From assembly GCF_905475395.1 (NCBI RefSeq), contig NC_058337.1, positions 100,620,368 to 100,684,367 on the forward strand: a stretch of 64,000 nt of DNA, given 5' to 3'. Both the position numbers and the translations under genes were made by a program. This DNA comes from Chrysoperla carnea (Eukaryota; Arthropoda; Insecta; Neuroptera; Chrysopidae). Shown piece after piece: positions 13,095 to 24,721 of this stretch; the stretch's first letter is position 1, and each line of letters starts with the position of its first letter. Below the pieces are notes generated by a model. The model did not search any database, had not been told where the DNA came from, and saw nothing but the letters and a program-made list of their open reading frames with translations.

Positions 13095-13516
13095 CAGTGC
13101 AACCTTAATATAACGAACCTCAATATAACGAATTCCTCGATTTAACAAATTTTTCGCAATCCCCTTGAATTGTCCATAAGAGTCAATATAAAATATACCT
13201 CTACATTGCGAATATTTTTTGCGAACAGCCTCTTTATAACGAATTTTCAACTACATAAAAAATTTAAATACCTCTAAATAACGAAATTCGTCAATTCAAA
13301 ACCTTTATATAACGTATAAAGTCCCACCAATATATGACAGTTAGTATACTCCATAGTATGTAATTCATGTCGCGAGAGGTTCCGACACTTTTTTCCTCTT
13401 TATAACGAATTTTAGACCAACTTAACCTCAATATAACAAACCTCAGTTTAACGAATTACTTGATATAACGAATATTTACTGGTTCCCTTCAGATTCGTTA
13501 TATCGAGGTTGCACTG
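13095..13516 (+). mobile_element. 422-bp MITE with pogo/Tigger-like ends, copy A
   Basis: Flanked by TA on both sides (13093-13094 and 13517-13518). Ends are inverted: CAGTGCAACCTTAATATAAC at the left and GATTCGTTATATCGAGGTTG then CACTG at the right. The interior is unusual: it repeats a short motif, (C)CTC-N-ATATAACGAA, many times in both orientations. It has no coding capacity. A copy of exactly the same length sits in reverse orientation at 53634-54055. Confidence 0.9.
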
Positions 13517-13800
13517 TATTATTTACAAATAAAATATTATTACAATATTTTTATAACCTGAATAGTAATTGTTAAGTATGCGTACATTTCAAAAATATAA
13601 ACAATATCAATATGTTTATTTTATCCGAGTCAAATGACCTGGAAAAAATGACTAACAACTTCGATTTTCTTAATGAAATGAAAATCCCTATGGTATTTTA
13701 ACCAAACTGCACTCTTTAGGTTTGTGAACTGGACAATTTAAGGAGGAGAGATCAATCGCCAACCATGGGCAAAAATAGAAAGGAAACGTAAAAATTGTTG

Positions 13801-14200
13801 AAAATCGGTATCTAGATTTTTTTCGGTTGTTGAATCCGTATATAATGTCAGTTAAAAAATTTTCCCATAACTCAAAGAAATCACTTTTCACGCCTCTAAA
13901 AGGTCCTGATAGTGTTTACTACCAAAAATCGGTATCTAGGAGTTTTTTGGATCGCTGAATCCACATATAATGTAAGTTTTTCCCCATAAAAATCAACCCC
14001 TAAAAATCACATGTCACCTCCCTGAAAAATCCTTATAGTTCTTACTACTGAAAATCGCTATATGAGATTTTTTGGGTCGCTAAATCCTAATATAATATTA
14101 GTTTTCATATTTGAGGGTAAATTCTCTCCAAACGGGGGCTAACGTACCTCTCGAAAAATAGAACGACTAGAAAGAAAACAAATGGTGAAAATCGCATGTC
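13801..14200 (+). repeat. Minisatellite, about 125-bp unit, roughly 3 copies
   Basis: AAAATCG(G/C) starts units at 13801, 13925, 14051 and 14188. Each of the first three is followed by TAT(C/G)(T/A)(A/G)G, then a T-run, CGGTTGTTGAATCC or GGATCGCTGAATCC, TATAAT and a CCCATAA or equivalent block. Units are diverged and the last is partial. Confidence 0.7.
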
Positions 14201-15217
14201 AGTTCTAAAATTTTTCATAATTAATGCCTATTACGTTTTTAAAAAAAAATTCACTATGTATCTACATGTTTCTGAAAGTTTTTTAATGTTCCTTATTGTT
14301 TTAGGTTATTTTGATCGTATTTTTATTGTTTCCATAAACATGGTACAGTAATCAGCAACAAAATATTTCTCTGTTTTTTTTTATAGTGTGGACGCAGCTT
14401 TATAAAAACGAAATTTAAAAAAAAAAATTTGTCTTAAAAATTTTGTAATTCTTTAAATAAAATTTTTGCAACTCAAAAACCTAATGTTTTGAAGGACCAA
14501 TAACGCTATTATCTAAGATAAATAATAAAATTAGCAAAAACTGATTTGAAGCAACCTTGAATTGAATATAACAAAATTGCATCAAAGATTAAATAATTAC
14601 GAAAGATAGTATAAGTTTTTACCTCTATATATAGAGAATACATATTAGTGATAAAATTCAGTTTTCGACGCATTTTATCTGTTATGATATGTTGTACAAG
14701 TGCGGGTAATGCTGTTTGAGTGGGCAGGACAATAGGAGTAATAACAGTTGAAAATTATTATAAGAAAAAAACAAAAATTGCCAAACCGTTGGCTTGGTGG
14801 CAGTGGTGTATCTACCAGATCAGAAAGAAGATCGCTTCTTTTGGAAAATTTTTATCATTTTAATAAGGATTAAATTTCAGCAGTAAATCTCTGTTCTGTC
14901 TTGTCCTAAAACTTTCAAAATATATCTGTTCTAAAGTTTGCATCCTAATTGAAACAACGTTAAAAATCTACATTAAAAATTATTAAAAATGCCTTCTTTC
15001 TTAAGTCTTTTTTTAAGCAAAATATTTAATTAACCTTAAAGTAAAATGAGATACTGCTTTTGTAGACGGAATTTCTTCAATTACGGAATTGCTTCTGCTT
15101 GACGAATTTTTATTAATCAAATCGAGCATTCTAGCCTGTGTACAGAGGTCGTACGACACTCATTTATTGTCATTTTTTGACAATGTTATGACGTTGAAAA
15201 ATAATATAAATGCTTAA

Positions 15218-16160
15218 GGTAGTATAGCAGGTTCGAGGTTCATAGTTAACTACCTTCTTTTTTTTTAATTTATCCAAAAGATCATAGTTCCATTAGTTAC
15301 GAGAAAAAAAAAATTTACTAAAAAAAAAAGTTTTTAATACATAATCTACGCCTCAAACGTACGCCTCAAAATTCTAAACGATTTACCGTTTTGATTTAAT
15401 TTAATTTGTTATTATATTAATTTAGTTTCTGTCTCTGTTGTTAATCGTAAATATTAAAACGCATTGTGCGCAAAAATTTGAATTGTAAAAATTCCTTAGA
15501 TTATATATCTATAACGCATTTATGAATGGTATCATAATTAAATGCCATCATAAATTAAAAATGTGTTATAAGTTTTATTTTATTCATAATCAAAATAATA
15601 TAGAAATTAAAATAACATTTAAATAAAAGAAAATTTTGATGTTATGTTTATGAATTTAAACAGCTGATCGTTGAATTAGACAATTAAATTTTAGTCAACT
15701 CAGTATTTAAAAATGCTTTTATGATTGATTATTAATTAATACGAATAAAAATTGATCAATAAAATATTATTCTGTTATTTTAATTTATTATAAAATTTTT
15801 GTAAAAAAACAACTCAAAAATGATTGCTGATTTAACTAAACTGTTTCCCACCTCGACACTGCTATATTCATAGAATATTATACATAGATAACGCGAGGGA
15901 TATGCTAACCTGTAAGCGGATGCGATATGATGAATGAAAGAGAAGACTACCAGTTAGTTCCTATGTGTCCTGGTCTAATCTGTATGTCATAATCATATGA
16001 TGCAAAGAAATTTTGTGTAATGTAAACAATATCTAGCCAATGACATATAGATTAGACAAGGACACATATTAATTAATTGGCAGTCTTTTCTCTCATTCAT
16101 CATATCGCAAATTTTGGGCCATGGCGTTCTCTATGTATAATATTCTATGGCTATACTACC
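15218..16160. mobile_element. TTAA-flanked inverted-repeat element (piggyBac-like target site)
   Basis: GGTAGTATAGC at 15218 and its exact inverse GCTATACTACC at 16150-16160 are each bordered by TTAA (15214-15217, 16161-16164). Inside the right third, 15869-16150 is a further inverted repeat with arms of over 100 bp, from CATAGAATATTATACATAG to CTATGTATAATATTCTATGG. No transposase frame is visible. TTAA duplication is typical of piggyBac-type elements; calling it that is an inference. Confidence 0.65.
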
Positions 16161-16422
16161 TTAATTAAATATTTTTAATGATAATTTCGTTTTATTCAGT
16201 TGCTTGTTTTCATTTGTTTATTTGTAGCATAGCTTTATTTATATGAAGTTTTATTAGTGCTAATATTAAGCTGTGAATGTGACCTTCGCCTACCAAGTAC
16301 AAGGGAATAAATACATCATGTATGTACTAATCCAATTAGTGTTGGAATCTTATAAAAATGATTTATAAAATGTGTTAACTTTTAAAAATAGATACAAATC
16401 CAGCTGTAACCAAAACATAAAA

Positions 16423-16996
16423 AAGTGAAAACAAACAATTGATTGAGTTAATTGTTGAAATACCATGTATAGACAGTGTTGATTAGTAAGCAATTATTTG
16501 TTTTTTTACGTCATGTAAGTAAAGAAAGATAGCCACTCTTACACACAAACTTATAATAGTATTTTTCTTCTCACTTCTTCAGTGAACATTTTATTTGCTA
16601 TAAACAAACACATACATATATACAGTAAATATATACTTAATAAAATAACATACATACTATATAACACCTAATTTGCGAACTCAGGAGTAAACAGTGGTGT
16701 TTACAAAAAAATTGTTTTAAACAAAAGTTGTTTATTTTTTTGTAAGGAACATTATTTACATTTAAAAATTTTTTCTGTCTCAAACGGTTTACAATATGAG
16801 TTCTACGGACCCAAAGTCTACCTCACTTTTTACGTCCTGAGTAAAAATTTCAGCTTGATATCCCTTTTCGTTCTGAGTTATTGTGTTTAAAGACGGACAG
16901 ACAGACAACCGAAAAATAACACCTATTCCAAAATTTACTAACATAACTGGGACTAAAGGCAATATATCCTGAAAAATTTCATATATACATGGTTTC
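16423..16996 (+). repeat. R1 dispersed repeat, copy 2
   Basis: Left end AAGTGAAAACAAACAATTGA, then ATACCATGTATAGACAGTGT. The right part has AGTAAACAGTGGTGTTTAC, a CTACGGACCC block and GACGGACAGACAGACAACCG. It ends ATATATACATGGTTTCAT. Confidence 0.8.
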
Positions 16997-17650
16997 ATAA
17001 ACAATGCCAAATCAACTGTTCTCTACCAATTTTTACAAATATTTCCCATTTTTCCACGTAGGACAGGTTGCAATTGGGCTGCACTAAGCGGTCGCTATTT
17101 CTATAAATTTGGCACCCCTTACGTGTGTTTTCTATAGCAAAAAAATACATAGCTACATTTTTACCGACCCAAAACAAATAACCCGAAAGGTGTGATCAAC
17201 TTTTGTTTTCACCATGGAAATTCTGTCCTTCAAATGTTATGCAACTCATAGATCTGCAGTACGAAGATCTCAAATGTTTCTCATTGGGTTTGCAATGCAT
17301 TCGACTCATAATCGAAATAAGACATGTTTGCTGATTGTTTTGCATTGTGTATTTATTGTCAATGTCAAGTGAATTAATTATCAAGTTTACATTAAAGTAC
17401 TAATTTTATGCAGTATGTATGCGGCCGCGGCATTGCACAAGTCATTTTTTTCGAATATAACGTATAATCTTTACATACATAATTTACGTTGTTTAGAATT
17501 GATTATGCATACTAATTCGAAATGATCAGGGTAAGTAACGTTTCGATGTCGATCGAAGCATATTAACGGCAATATAACCCAAAAAGAATTTCCTAACATT
17601 CGGTGGAGTCTTTTTGGAGAAAATAAATAGCAAAGTTTAGTCCTAACAGC

Positions 17651-17810
17651 GGCCGTACCGGTAAACAGTGATGTTTACGAAAAAATGTTCCAAACAAAAG
17701 TTATTTATTTTTCTTATATGTTTATTTCGTTTATGTGTTGAATTTTTTTTTATAACTATTATACTGGAAAGTTATTCGTATGGACCTCAAGACTAGACCC
17801 ACCCCACGAC
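17651..17810 (+). repeat. R1 dispersed repeat, internal fragment
   Basis: GGTAAACAGTGATGTTTACG and the following AAACAAAAGTTATTTATTTT match the middle of R1. Both ends of the family are absent. Confidence 0.55.
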
Positions 17811-19728
17811 TTATCTTTTTATGTTTTTTAATTCCTACTCTCACCAACCAATTGCGCTTTTTGAAGCTGTTTCTTCTTCTTTACCCTTTCACAGACAGTA
17901 GTAACTATATTGATTTTGATTGTCATTGTCATGGCCAAGGTTATGTATAAATAATATACATCTAGTAAGAATTAGGTCACTTATTTACTGTAGTTGTCAG
18001 TAAAAAAATATGGTAAATGAGTGCTTTTAGTATAGAGGAGTTTATACATAGTCAGTGGCTTTGAAAAATCTTTTAAAATTGTATACCTGGATTTTACTTT
18101 CTTGTGCAAAATAAGAAATTTAGTGTTGAGTTTCAATGGAAATATACTTTTTGAGAATTTCTGGGTTCTAAATCAATTTTGATTAGTTTCCATGTAAAGT
18201 TTGTACGTATCTTGCGCTCAATAAAAAAGCAACACTATCTATACAGGGTGGACTATTTTAATCTATTAAGGATAATAGCTAATTTTGTAGTTGTAGTTAA
18301 CCAATCAAGAAATAACTTAAATAAAAGTTGCAAAGATTGAAGGCGGACATCTCAAAAAAAAACAAAAAATTTCATTTCCACAAAAACTTATTATAAAAAT
18401 TATTTTTCATATAATATTTATGAATTTACAACTTATTTAATATAAAAATTATTACAATAACCGTGAAAAATTATGCTTAAGTATATGTTATATCTTACGC
18501 ATGCGTCTTGAAAAATTATTTTTCGTGGAAATTTTTTATATTTGTTCTACAAAATTATGGAATTTTTTTTAATGGAAAAATGTACACGTAATATGTGTCT
18601 CAAATAACTTAAAAATTATTTGAATTTAAAACTCTATATACTATTATAACTCGTTGTGCATCTCTCTTCCAAATCGAAAATTTTTATTTTCAGATTTCAA
18701 TGAACATAACTTTTTTTTATTAGTTTATAAATTACAAAGAAGAGACGAGACGATGGGTGTCCACATAAAATTTTTTAAACTTGAGAGAATGCTTTCAAAG
18801 TAGCTTAAAAAAAAATTTATTAGGTACTATTTACACAATTTTATTTAACCTACATTACATTATCATTTAAGTATTTTTTGCTGATTACTTATAAAAAATT
18901 TTTATTTATGCAAACATTTTTTTATCAATGATACAGCCAAAGTAACATCTTATAAATTATAATTATTTTGATTCTCTCTTAAATTAAAAACAAAGTTAAC
19001 TTACACACCCTCCTGTGGGTAGAATTTTGTAATGTTTTTCTTTGCCCAACTTGTTCTAAAAAAAAAAAACATTCTTAATGAAAATTCCCTGACGAAATGA
19101 TTTTCGAAATATTTATTTTACGTTTTTATCTGAGCCTTCCGCAAACTATTTACATAAAAAAGTTACTTAGTAACTAATTGTTGTAACTACCCATCAGAAA
19201 GTAATAAGTCGGAATATAAATTTCCGTCACAGTTTAGGCTTTTGTAGGTCTTTGTAAAAAACGTGGCAGTCTTCAAAAACATAATTTATTAAAAAACTTG
19301 ATTTCGTTAGCGTGTGAAGAAATTTTAATATAATTAGTTACTAATTATTTTAATCTAAATTGTTTAGATTACTACTTATTGCTAACTATCTGTATTAAAA
19401 TTCATTCACTCACTTTCGATTTCTTTGTAGATTGTCGCGACTTTTTGGTTTGAACGGGAATATAGACACTATCTAACTTAAGTGCAGATAAATAAATAAA
19501 AAAAGATGGGAGTAATATTAAATCGTTTATTTTTATAAACTTTCCATATATTACTTCAGTTGACTTAAATCAGAAAAAAAAGGTTAAAGTTCAGTTAAGC
19601 GACTTTTCTTAAAAATGCTCCTAAAACTTAAACAAATGCCGGCCGGAAGCGACCAAAAATGTATTGATTTTTTAAACTATATTAATTTATTAAAAAAATA
19701 CTAGTACTGATATTAAATATTGTATATA

Positions 19729-19760
19729 CAGGATATATCAACAATTAAATCAGTCAACAT
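19729..19760 (-). repeat. R1 left-end fragment, inverted
   Basis: ACAGGATATATCAACAATTA then ATCAGTC is the reverse complement of the R1 left end, as also seen at 60220-60270. Only about 30 bp remain. Confidence 0.4.
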
Positions 19761-20354
19761 CTGAATGCGGCTGTTACGATACACTCCAAATTTGATTTGT
19801 ATATAGAGATCTTGTTTGTGGCGTTCATCGTTATTAGAATAATATTTTGAAAACAAAATATCTACAGTTAAAGTAATCATATAGCAATAATTGTTGGCAG
19901 TAGACAATTATCGCTATAGCATGATGTAAATTAAGCAATATAAATTAATTGATTTATATTCATTTTGATAAAAATATTAATTTGACAATTAGGGAACTAC
20001 TAATTACTTTTAACTAACCATAAATACATATTCGAGCGTATTTAAAAAGACATTGTTCTTGTAATAACACTTTATTTGTAATGGGTTTTTTAAGTTTGAA
20101 TAATAAGTAACTATTCCATTGCAAATTGCGTCTATACAGGGTGTTCCTTTTTTTTAGCATGCACAATCATATTAAGAAAAATTGTTTAAACAAAAATTAT
20201 TGTATTCGAAGATACAATAATTTTTACTTACGCGGACATTATATTCGAGTTAGATTTTCAGTTCAATTAAGAGAAAGAACTTACAGACCTAATTTCAGTT
20301 CCATGCTAAATCGCTGCAGAACTGGAGTAGGGTGTAGAATTAGATTTTTTGAAA

Positions 20355-20780
20355 GGAGGAGGGAGTATCGATAAGGCCTTATTTTCACCCCAGAAACGTC
20401 ATACAATTTGATGTTTTTTTATATTCTGAAAGAAGACTATGTGTCTCTGTGTCACAAAAAATGCATGGATTACATATAGAGTACTATATGTAATCCGAAG
20501 TAATTTTTTTAAATATTGTGTAGTAACATTAAAAACTAAACTAAAATTTAAAAAAAAAAAGTGCTTCTTGTATACGTTCTATAGAAAAAAGTTGAAATGT
20601 TACTGAAAATGTAAAATTTTAACTTTGGCGCCCTACAAGTAATATTAATTGTAGTTCTTTTTTCAAAAAATATATTCTTTCATTAGGGCACACATTTACC
20701 TTTCAGAATATATAAAGCAAAACATCAAATCGGATAACTTTATTCTGGGGCGGAAATGAGGCCTTATCGATACCCCTCCT
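20355..20780. mobile_element. Foldback element with a hairpin at its centre
   Basis: The left arm begins AGGAGGGAGTATCGATAAGG and the right arm ends CCTTATCGATACCCCTCCT. The arms pair over roughly 75-90 bp, including CACCCCAGAA versus TTCTGGGGCG and ATATTCTGAAAG versus CTTTCAGAATAT. In the middle GGATTACATATAG and CTATATGTAATCC form a perfect 13-bp stem with a 4-nt loop (20468-20497). A CTGTGTCACAAAAAATGC piece beside it matches the ends of the 7.2 and 35.1 kb elements, so one element may have inserted into another. Confidence 0.65.
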
Positions 20781-21520
20781 TTTTGGTCTAGAGTCTAGAC
20801 AATCATAAAAACGAACATTCTGTTTGAACTAATTTTACAAATTAAATAATAAAATTTTAAAGTTTTTTAACAAAGTGTGTCAAATTTATAAATAATCGTT
20901 ACAATTCTGTTGAATATATCCTATATCATTATCAGCTTAAAAAAAAAAGAAGAGAAGCTTAAAAAAATGACCTTGTAAAACTGATCAAGGACATAATTGG
21001 TCAATATTAGGCTATAAATTCCGTTGAGCTAAGATGAAAATTGTGAAAATATTCTTTTAAAAATATTCTTCTTGAACAAATTTTACCACGAACTGTCGAA
21101 TAAAATATTTACTATTTATAAATGTTCAGATATATTAGAAATTTGAATATGTTGATTTAAAGTAGGTTTCTGCATATTTAACCTTTAATGGTTTAGTGAT
21201 TTTACATTCGATACATTCAATACTGATTGTTATTAAATATAGATACAATACTGCATTGTTCATTGCGTTCGATAATGATGTAATTGTATTCACAGGACTA
21301 GAGAAAAAAATTTCAATACTTTGGTTACTTAAATTTATGGAGAAAATATCTCAGACCGTGAGGTAACTTGAGACCATTGCAAAGTGTTTAAAAAAAACAT
21401 ACAAGTATCCTTAAACTACGGAATCTTACTCGTTTTGACCTGTGCTTAAATCTATATTTGCGGGACAAATATGACACACTAGAATACAAATACACACCCT
21501 ATCCAAAACACAAAAATGTC

Positions 21521-21620
21521 TGCATTTTGTTAAAATATATCCCCTTCAGGACTCACAAGACCTACAATAAAAATTTTACTGTGGGTCCTGAAGGGAGGCG
21601 ATATATTTTAACAAAATGCA
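21521..21620. repeat. 100-nt imperfect hairpin
   Basis: TGCATTTTGTTAAAATATAT (21521-21540) pairs perfectly with its inverse at 21601-21620. The inner parts CCTTCAGGACTCACA and TGTGGGTCCTGAAGG continue the stem with one wobble, leaving a small bulge and a loop of about 20 nt. The size is compatible with a microRNA precursor, but a decayed palindromic MITE is equally possible. Confidence 0.5.
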
Positions 21621-22326
21621 TTACAGTCCACAGAAATGCTCAGCTTAATTTAGATAACAAAAATGTCTATTTAATTTACTGTCTATTTTCTTATAAATGA
21701 AAAAAAATTTAAACAATTGCTATTGATTTATTTATGTTTAGGCTAGTTTTTTTTATATATAATTTTAATTAAATGATAGTTTTTTTTTTTATATTTATGA
21801 TATCACAAAATATGATTATAGAAATTATTATTTTCAATATAAACTAAAAATAGTTATCAGAAAACAATAATGTAAATTGATTTTTGCTAAAAAAAACACT
21901 ACCCAACAAAAAAAGATAAATTTTTCTTTAACTTTGTGAGTCAACTTTTACTAATTTTGGGCGAAGAAAAACGAATATGTCAAATGAACATTTTATTAGC
22001 TCTATTATCATTTACAACATATCAAAGTTTTTCCATTTAAAGAAAATGGTAAATATTACAGGAGAACCTTGATAAGTTATAAAAACCAAGGGAAATGTTA
22101 AATAATTTGAGTTATGGAGTTTTTAACTTGAGGTTTTAAAAACTAGAGTTTTTGACTTAAGGGATTAAATTTAGGACTTTTAATGGTTCATATTTTTTAC
22201 TTAGTCTCAACTCGGAAGTCCACAAAAATTCATCCTTATAGGTTTGTTTATTTAATTTGTTTATTGATTATACAAATTTTATTATTATTTATTTACTCAC
22301 AAGGGTTAGGTTAAATAATGAATAAC

Positions 22327-22840
22327 AAGTGAAAACAAACAATAGACTGAGTTAACTGTTGAAATACCTTGTATAGGCAGTGTTGATTACGTAATCGTTT
22401 GTTTTTTGATGTCGTGCAAGTAAAGAAAGATATCCACTCTTAGATAGCAACAGTTGTGTTTATATAACACTGTGGTGTCACACACACATAAACTGATATT
22501 TCCAAATAATACATAATAAATAATGTTCGAATCTAATTTGCGCCTTTACGGGTAAACAGAGATGTTTACGAAAAAATGTTTCAAACAAAAGTTGTTTATT
22601 TTTTTATTAGGAACATTTTTTACATTTAACTTTTGTTGTATCTCTAACGGTTTATAAAATGGATCCTACGGACCCAGGAATCACTTGATCATTTACGAAC
22701 AGAATGTCACCTTTTACGTCCAGAGCACGCATAAAAATTTCGGCTTGATATCTCTACGCTTTTGAGTTATCGTGTTTAGGGCAGGTGGTCAATCGAAAAT
22801 GGACTAATTATTTGATTTTATGAACACCTATACCAAACAT
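22327..22840 (+). repeat. R1 dispersed repeat, copy 3
   Basis: Left end AAGTGAAAACAAACAATAGA and CTTGTATAGGCAGTGTTGAT; right part with GGTAAACAGAGATGTTTACG and CCTACGGACCC. The GACGGAC run is replaced by a shorter GGGCAGGTGG. It ends soon after GAACACCTAT, so the extreme right end is lost. Confidence 0.75.
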
Positions 22841-24503
22841 TACTTGAAGTTACTGAAGTTAAATGCCCAAATTATTTGTTTAAGTGGTAGAAGCTTTCTA
22901 TTCTAAGAGGTTTTTGGCTCTGAATCATTAAATAATTAAATTACCTCCCATTCATTGACCTATTTACTTTTTAATACGTAATTGTTATAGTATTTCAATA
23001 GTTTACTGAATCCGAGGAGGAATCCACCTTCTCTATAAGGGAGGTCATTAAATACGCCACTGAAATAATAAATATCTACATCAAAATATTTAAAAAAATT
23101 TCGATAATGTTAATAAATCATCCCGTAAATTTCTACAGTTATGTCAGATATTTTTATAAATATTATCAGATTGGCATTTTTCCAATTTCTCGAATATTCT
23201 AGCTAACTAACTAGTTCACTATTACATCTTAAAATGTGATATAGTGTACGTACATGCGTAATTTTCCATATAAATATTTACTATTTTTCAAATTGTCTCT
23301 GTACTTTTCAAAAGTAAAAAAATTTATTGTACAAATTAATTTTAAATATCACAAAAACAATATACCTTTTTATTTTTTATAAACAATTCAAGAATTGTTA
23401 TTAATAACTATAATCCAAATAAAAAGTGTTAATGACAATGACGTCAAATCACCTGTCATTTGTTACAGTTTTAAACATGTTATGAATATTTATGTTCAAG
23501 ATTATATCAAAGAAATTTCTATATCAGGTATTCAATTCAATATATTCATTAATTATCTTTATAAAAAAAACAAATTTAGGAAGCTTATTTTCATTTATTT
23601 TTAATTGTTGAGGTTGTCAGTTTTAATTTTTTTTACGAACAAACGCAATCAATGATTACATCAAGAACAATCTTTTTTTTTTTAAATAACAAAAGGTATC
23701 AGCTGTCAAAAGTACGTTTTAAACACAATAATGCAAAATTTCTACCAAATATATATTCTATAATCGATCTATAATCTTTTTGACCTGATGAAAGGTTCAT
23801 TTTTTTACTACCGCGTCGCGGTGTTCAGTATCGGAATATCTTGAGCGACAACTCATTTATTTCCTTCGAGTGGAGGTCAGACCATCCCAAGTGATGATTT
23901 CTTTTGATAGAGAAACTTTTGTATTCACACAGAATATGTATTCCAGAGTACTTCATGACAATCTGCAAAGATCGTTATTCTCTGTGAGATTGATTTTGTG
24001 CATGTGCATATTGAGTTTACAAATAGCCTCAATTGATTTTTCTACAGCTGCAAATATTTTTCCTTGAAAAGCGTCTTATAAGAATCATTGCAAAGTCAAT
24101 CTCTTTTTCCCATCGATTCCTGATTATTTGGGCTGCATTGTTACGTTTACCCAGATTTGTTAGTGATTCAAAGCACCCGAAAACAGTCTTGTAGTTTACT
24201 TTAGGTGATGGTTTTCAGATGCATATTTATTTACGAAGGCTGGCCTAGATTTTCGTTCTTGATTGCTCAGAGTTTATATTCCTGATTCTACTCCAGATTT
24301 GGTTTTGAATTCGCCCTAGTAGCAGATTGTATGTTAGCTGTCAACGTGATTTCCCATGACGTTATTTCCCATGACGATTTGTCGAATGTTTTTATTTCAC
24401 ATAAACACACTTTAATATTTAAATAAATTAAGCATGATTATTAATAATTAAAAATTAAATAATAATTACTCAAAGTAAAATTGATTTTTCATTTTTGTTT
24501 CAG

Positions 24504-24598
24504 TAACCAAATTAACACCTAAGAAGTAGTAAACCCTCACATTAATTTTATTAGTTATCTTCTACAAGTAGACAAAACGTCTTTAAAAACATAACAAA
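24504..24598 (+). other. Ogdh: Ogdh 5' untranslated sequence, likely second exon
   Basis: A pyrimidine-rich tract ending TTTTTGTTTCAG (24492-24503) looks like a 3' splice site. The sequence from 24504 runs to the start codon at 24599. If the acceptor is used, at least one untranslated exon lies further upstream. Confidence 0.4.
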
Positions 24599-24721
24599 AT
24601 GCACAGAGCAAGGTCGGTAGTACAGTGCAGTACAAGTCTGTGCCCCCATTTACTTGGGGGCACACGCTTTGCAGCATGGCTTGTTGCAAAGCCACAATTA
24701 GCATCAGTTGGACCACCACAG
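24599..24721 (+). CDS. Ogdh: Ogdh coding exon 1: mitochondrial presequence
   Basis: Forty-one codons beginning M-H-R-A-R-S-V-V-Q. Arginine and lysine are present and acidic residues absent, as in matrix-targeting peptides. The ATG is the first in the exon and is preceded by an A-rich context. Ends PPQ in phase 0 at GTAATA. Confidence 0.9.

Larger units (their letters stand above)
5267..24503. other. Long intergenic region filled with repeats
   Basis: About 19 kb between the BLOC1S2 start and the first recognisable Ogdh exon, with no intact gene found. It holds dispersed R1 copies, a 422-bp MITE, a TTAA-flanked element, a minisatellite, foldback elements and a 100-nt hairpin, all listed separately. 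Upstream untranslated exons of Ogdh and the BLOC1S2 promoter must lie somewhere in it. Around 23.8-24.3 kb the minus strand has broken open frames that look like old coding DNA, which I cannot assign. Confidence 0.6.

Noticed and set aside
13801-14200. CRISPR-like array
   Set aside because: The unit is about 125 bp and the copies are diverged along the whole unit, with no short identical repeats separated by unique spacers. The context is eukaryotic; it is a minisatellite.
20126-20374. 82-codon basic open frame
   Set aside because: It ends inside the left arm of a foldback element and starts in a TACAGGGTGTT repeat edge; no domain.
23830-24320. Decayed gene just upstream of Ogdh on the minus strand
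   Set aside because: There are short open stretches with coding-like composition, but each is broken by stops and none matches a family I recognise, so no feature is called.
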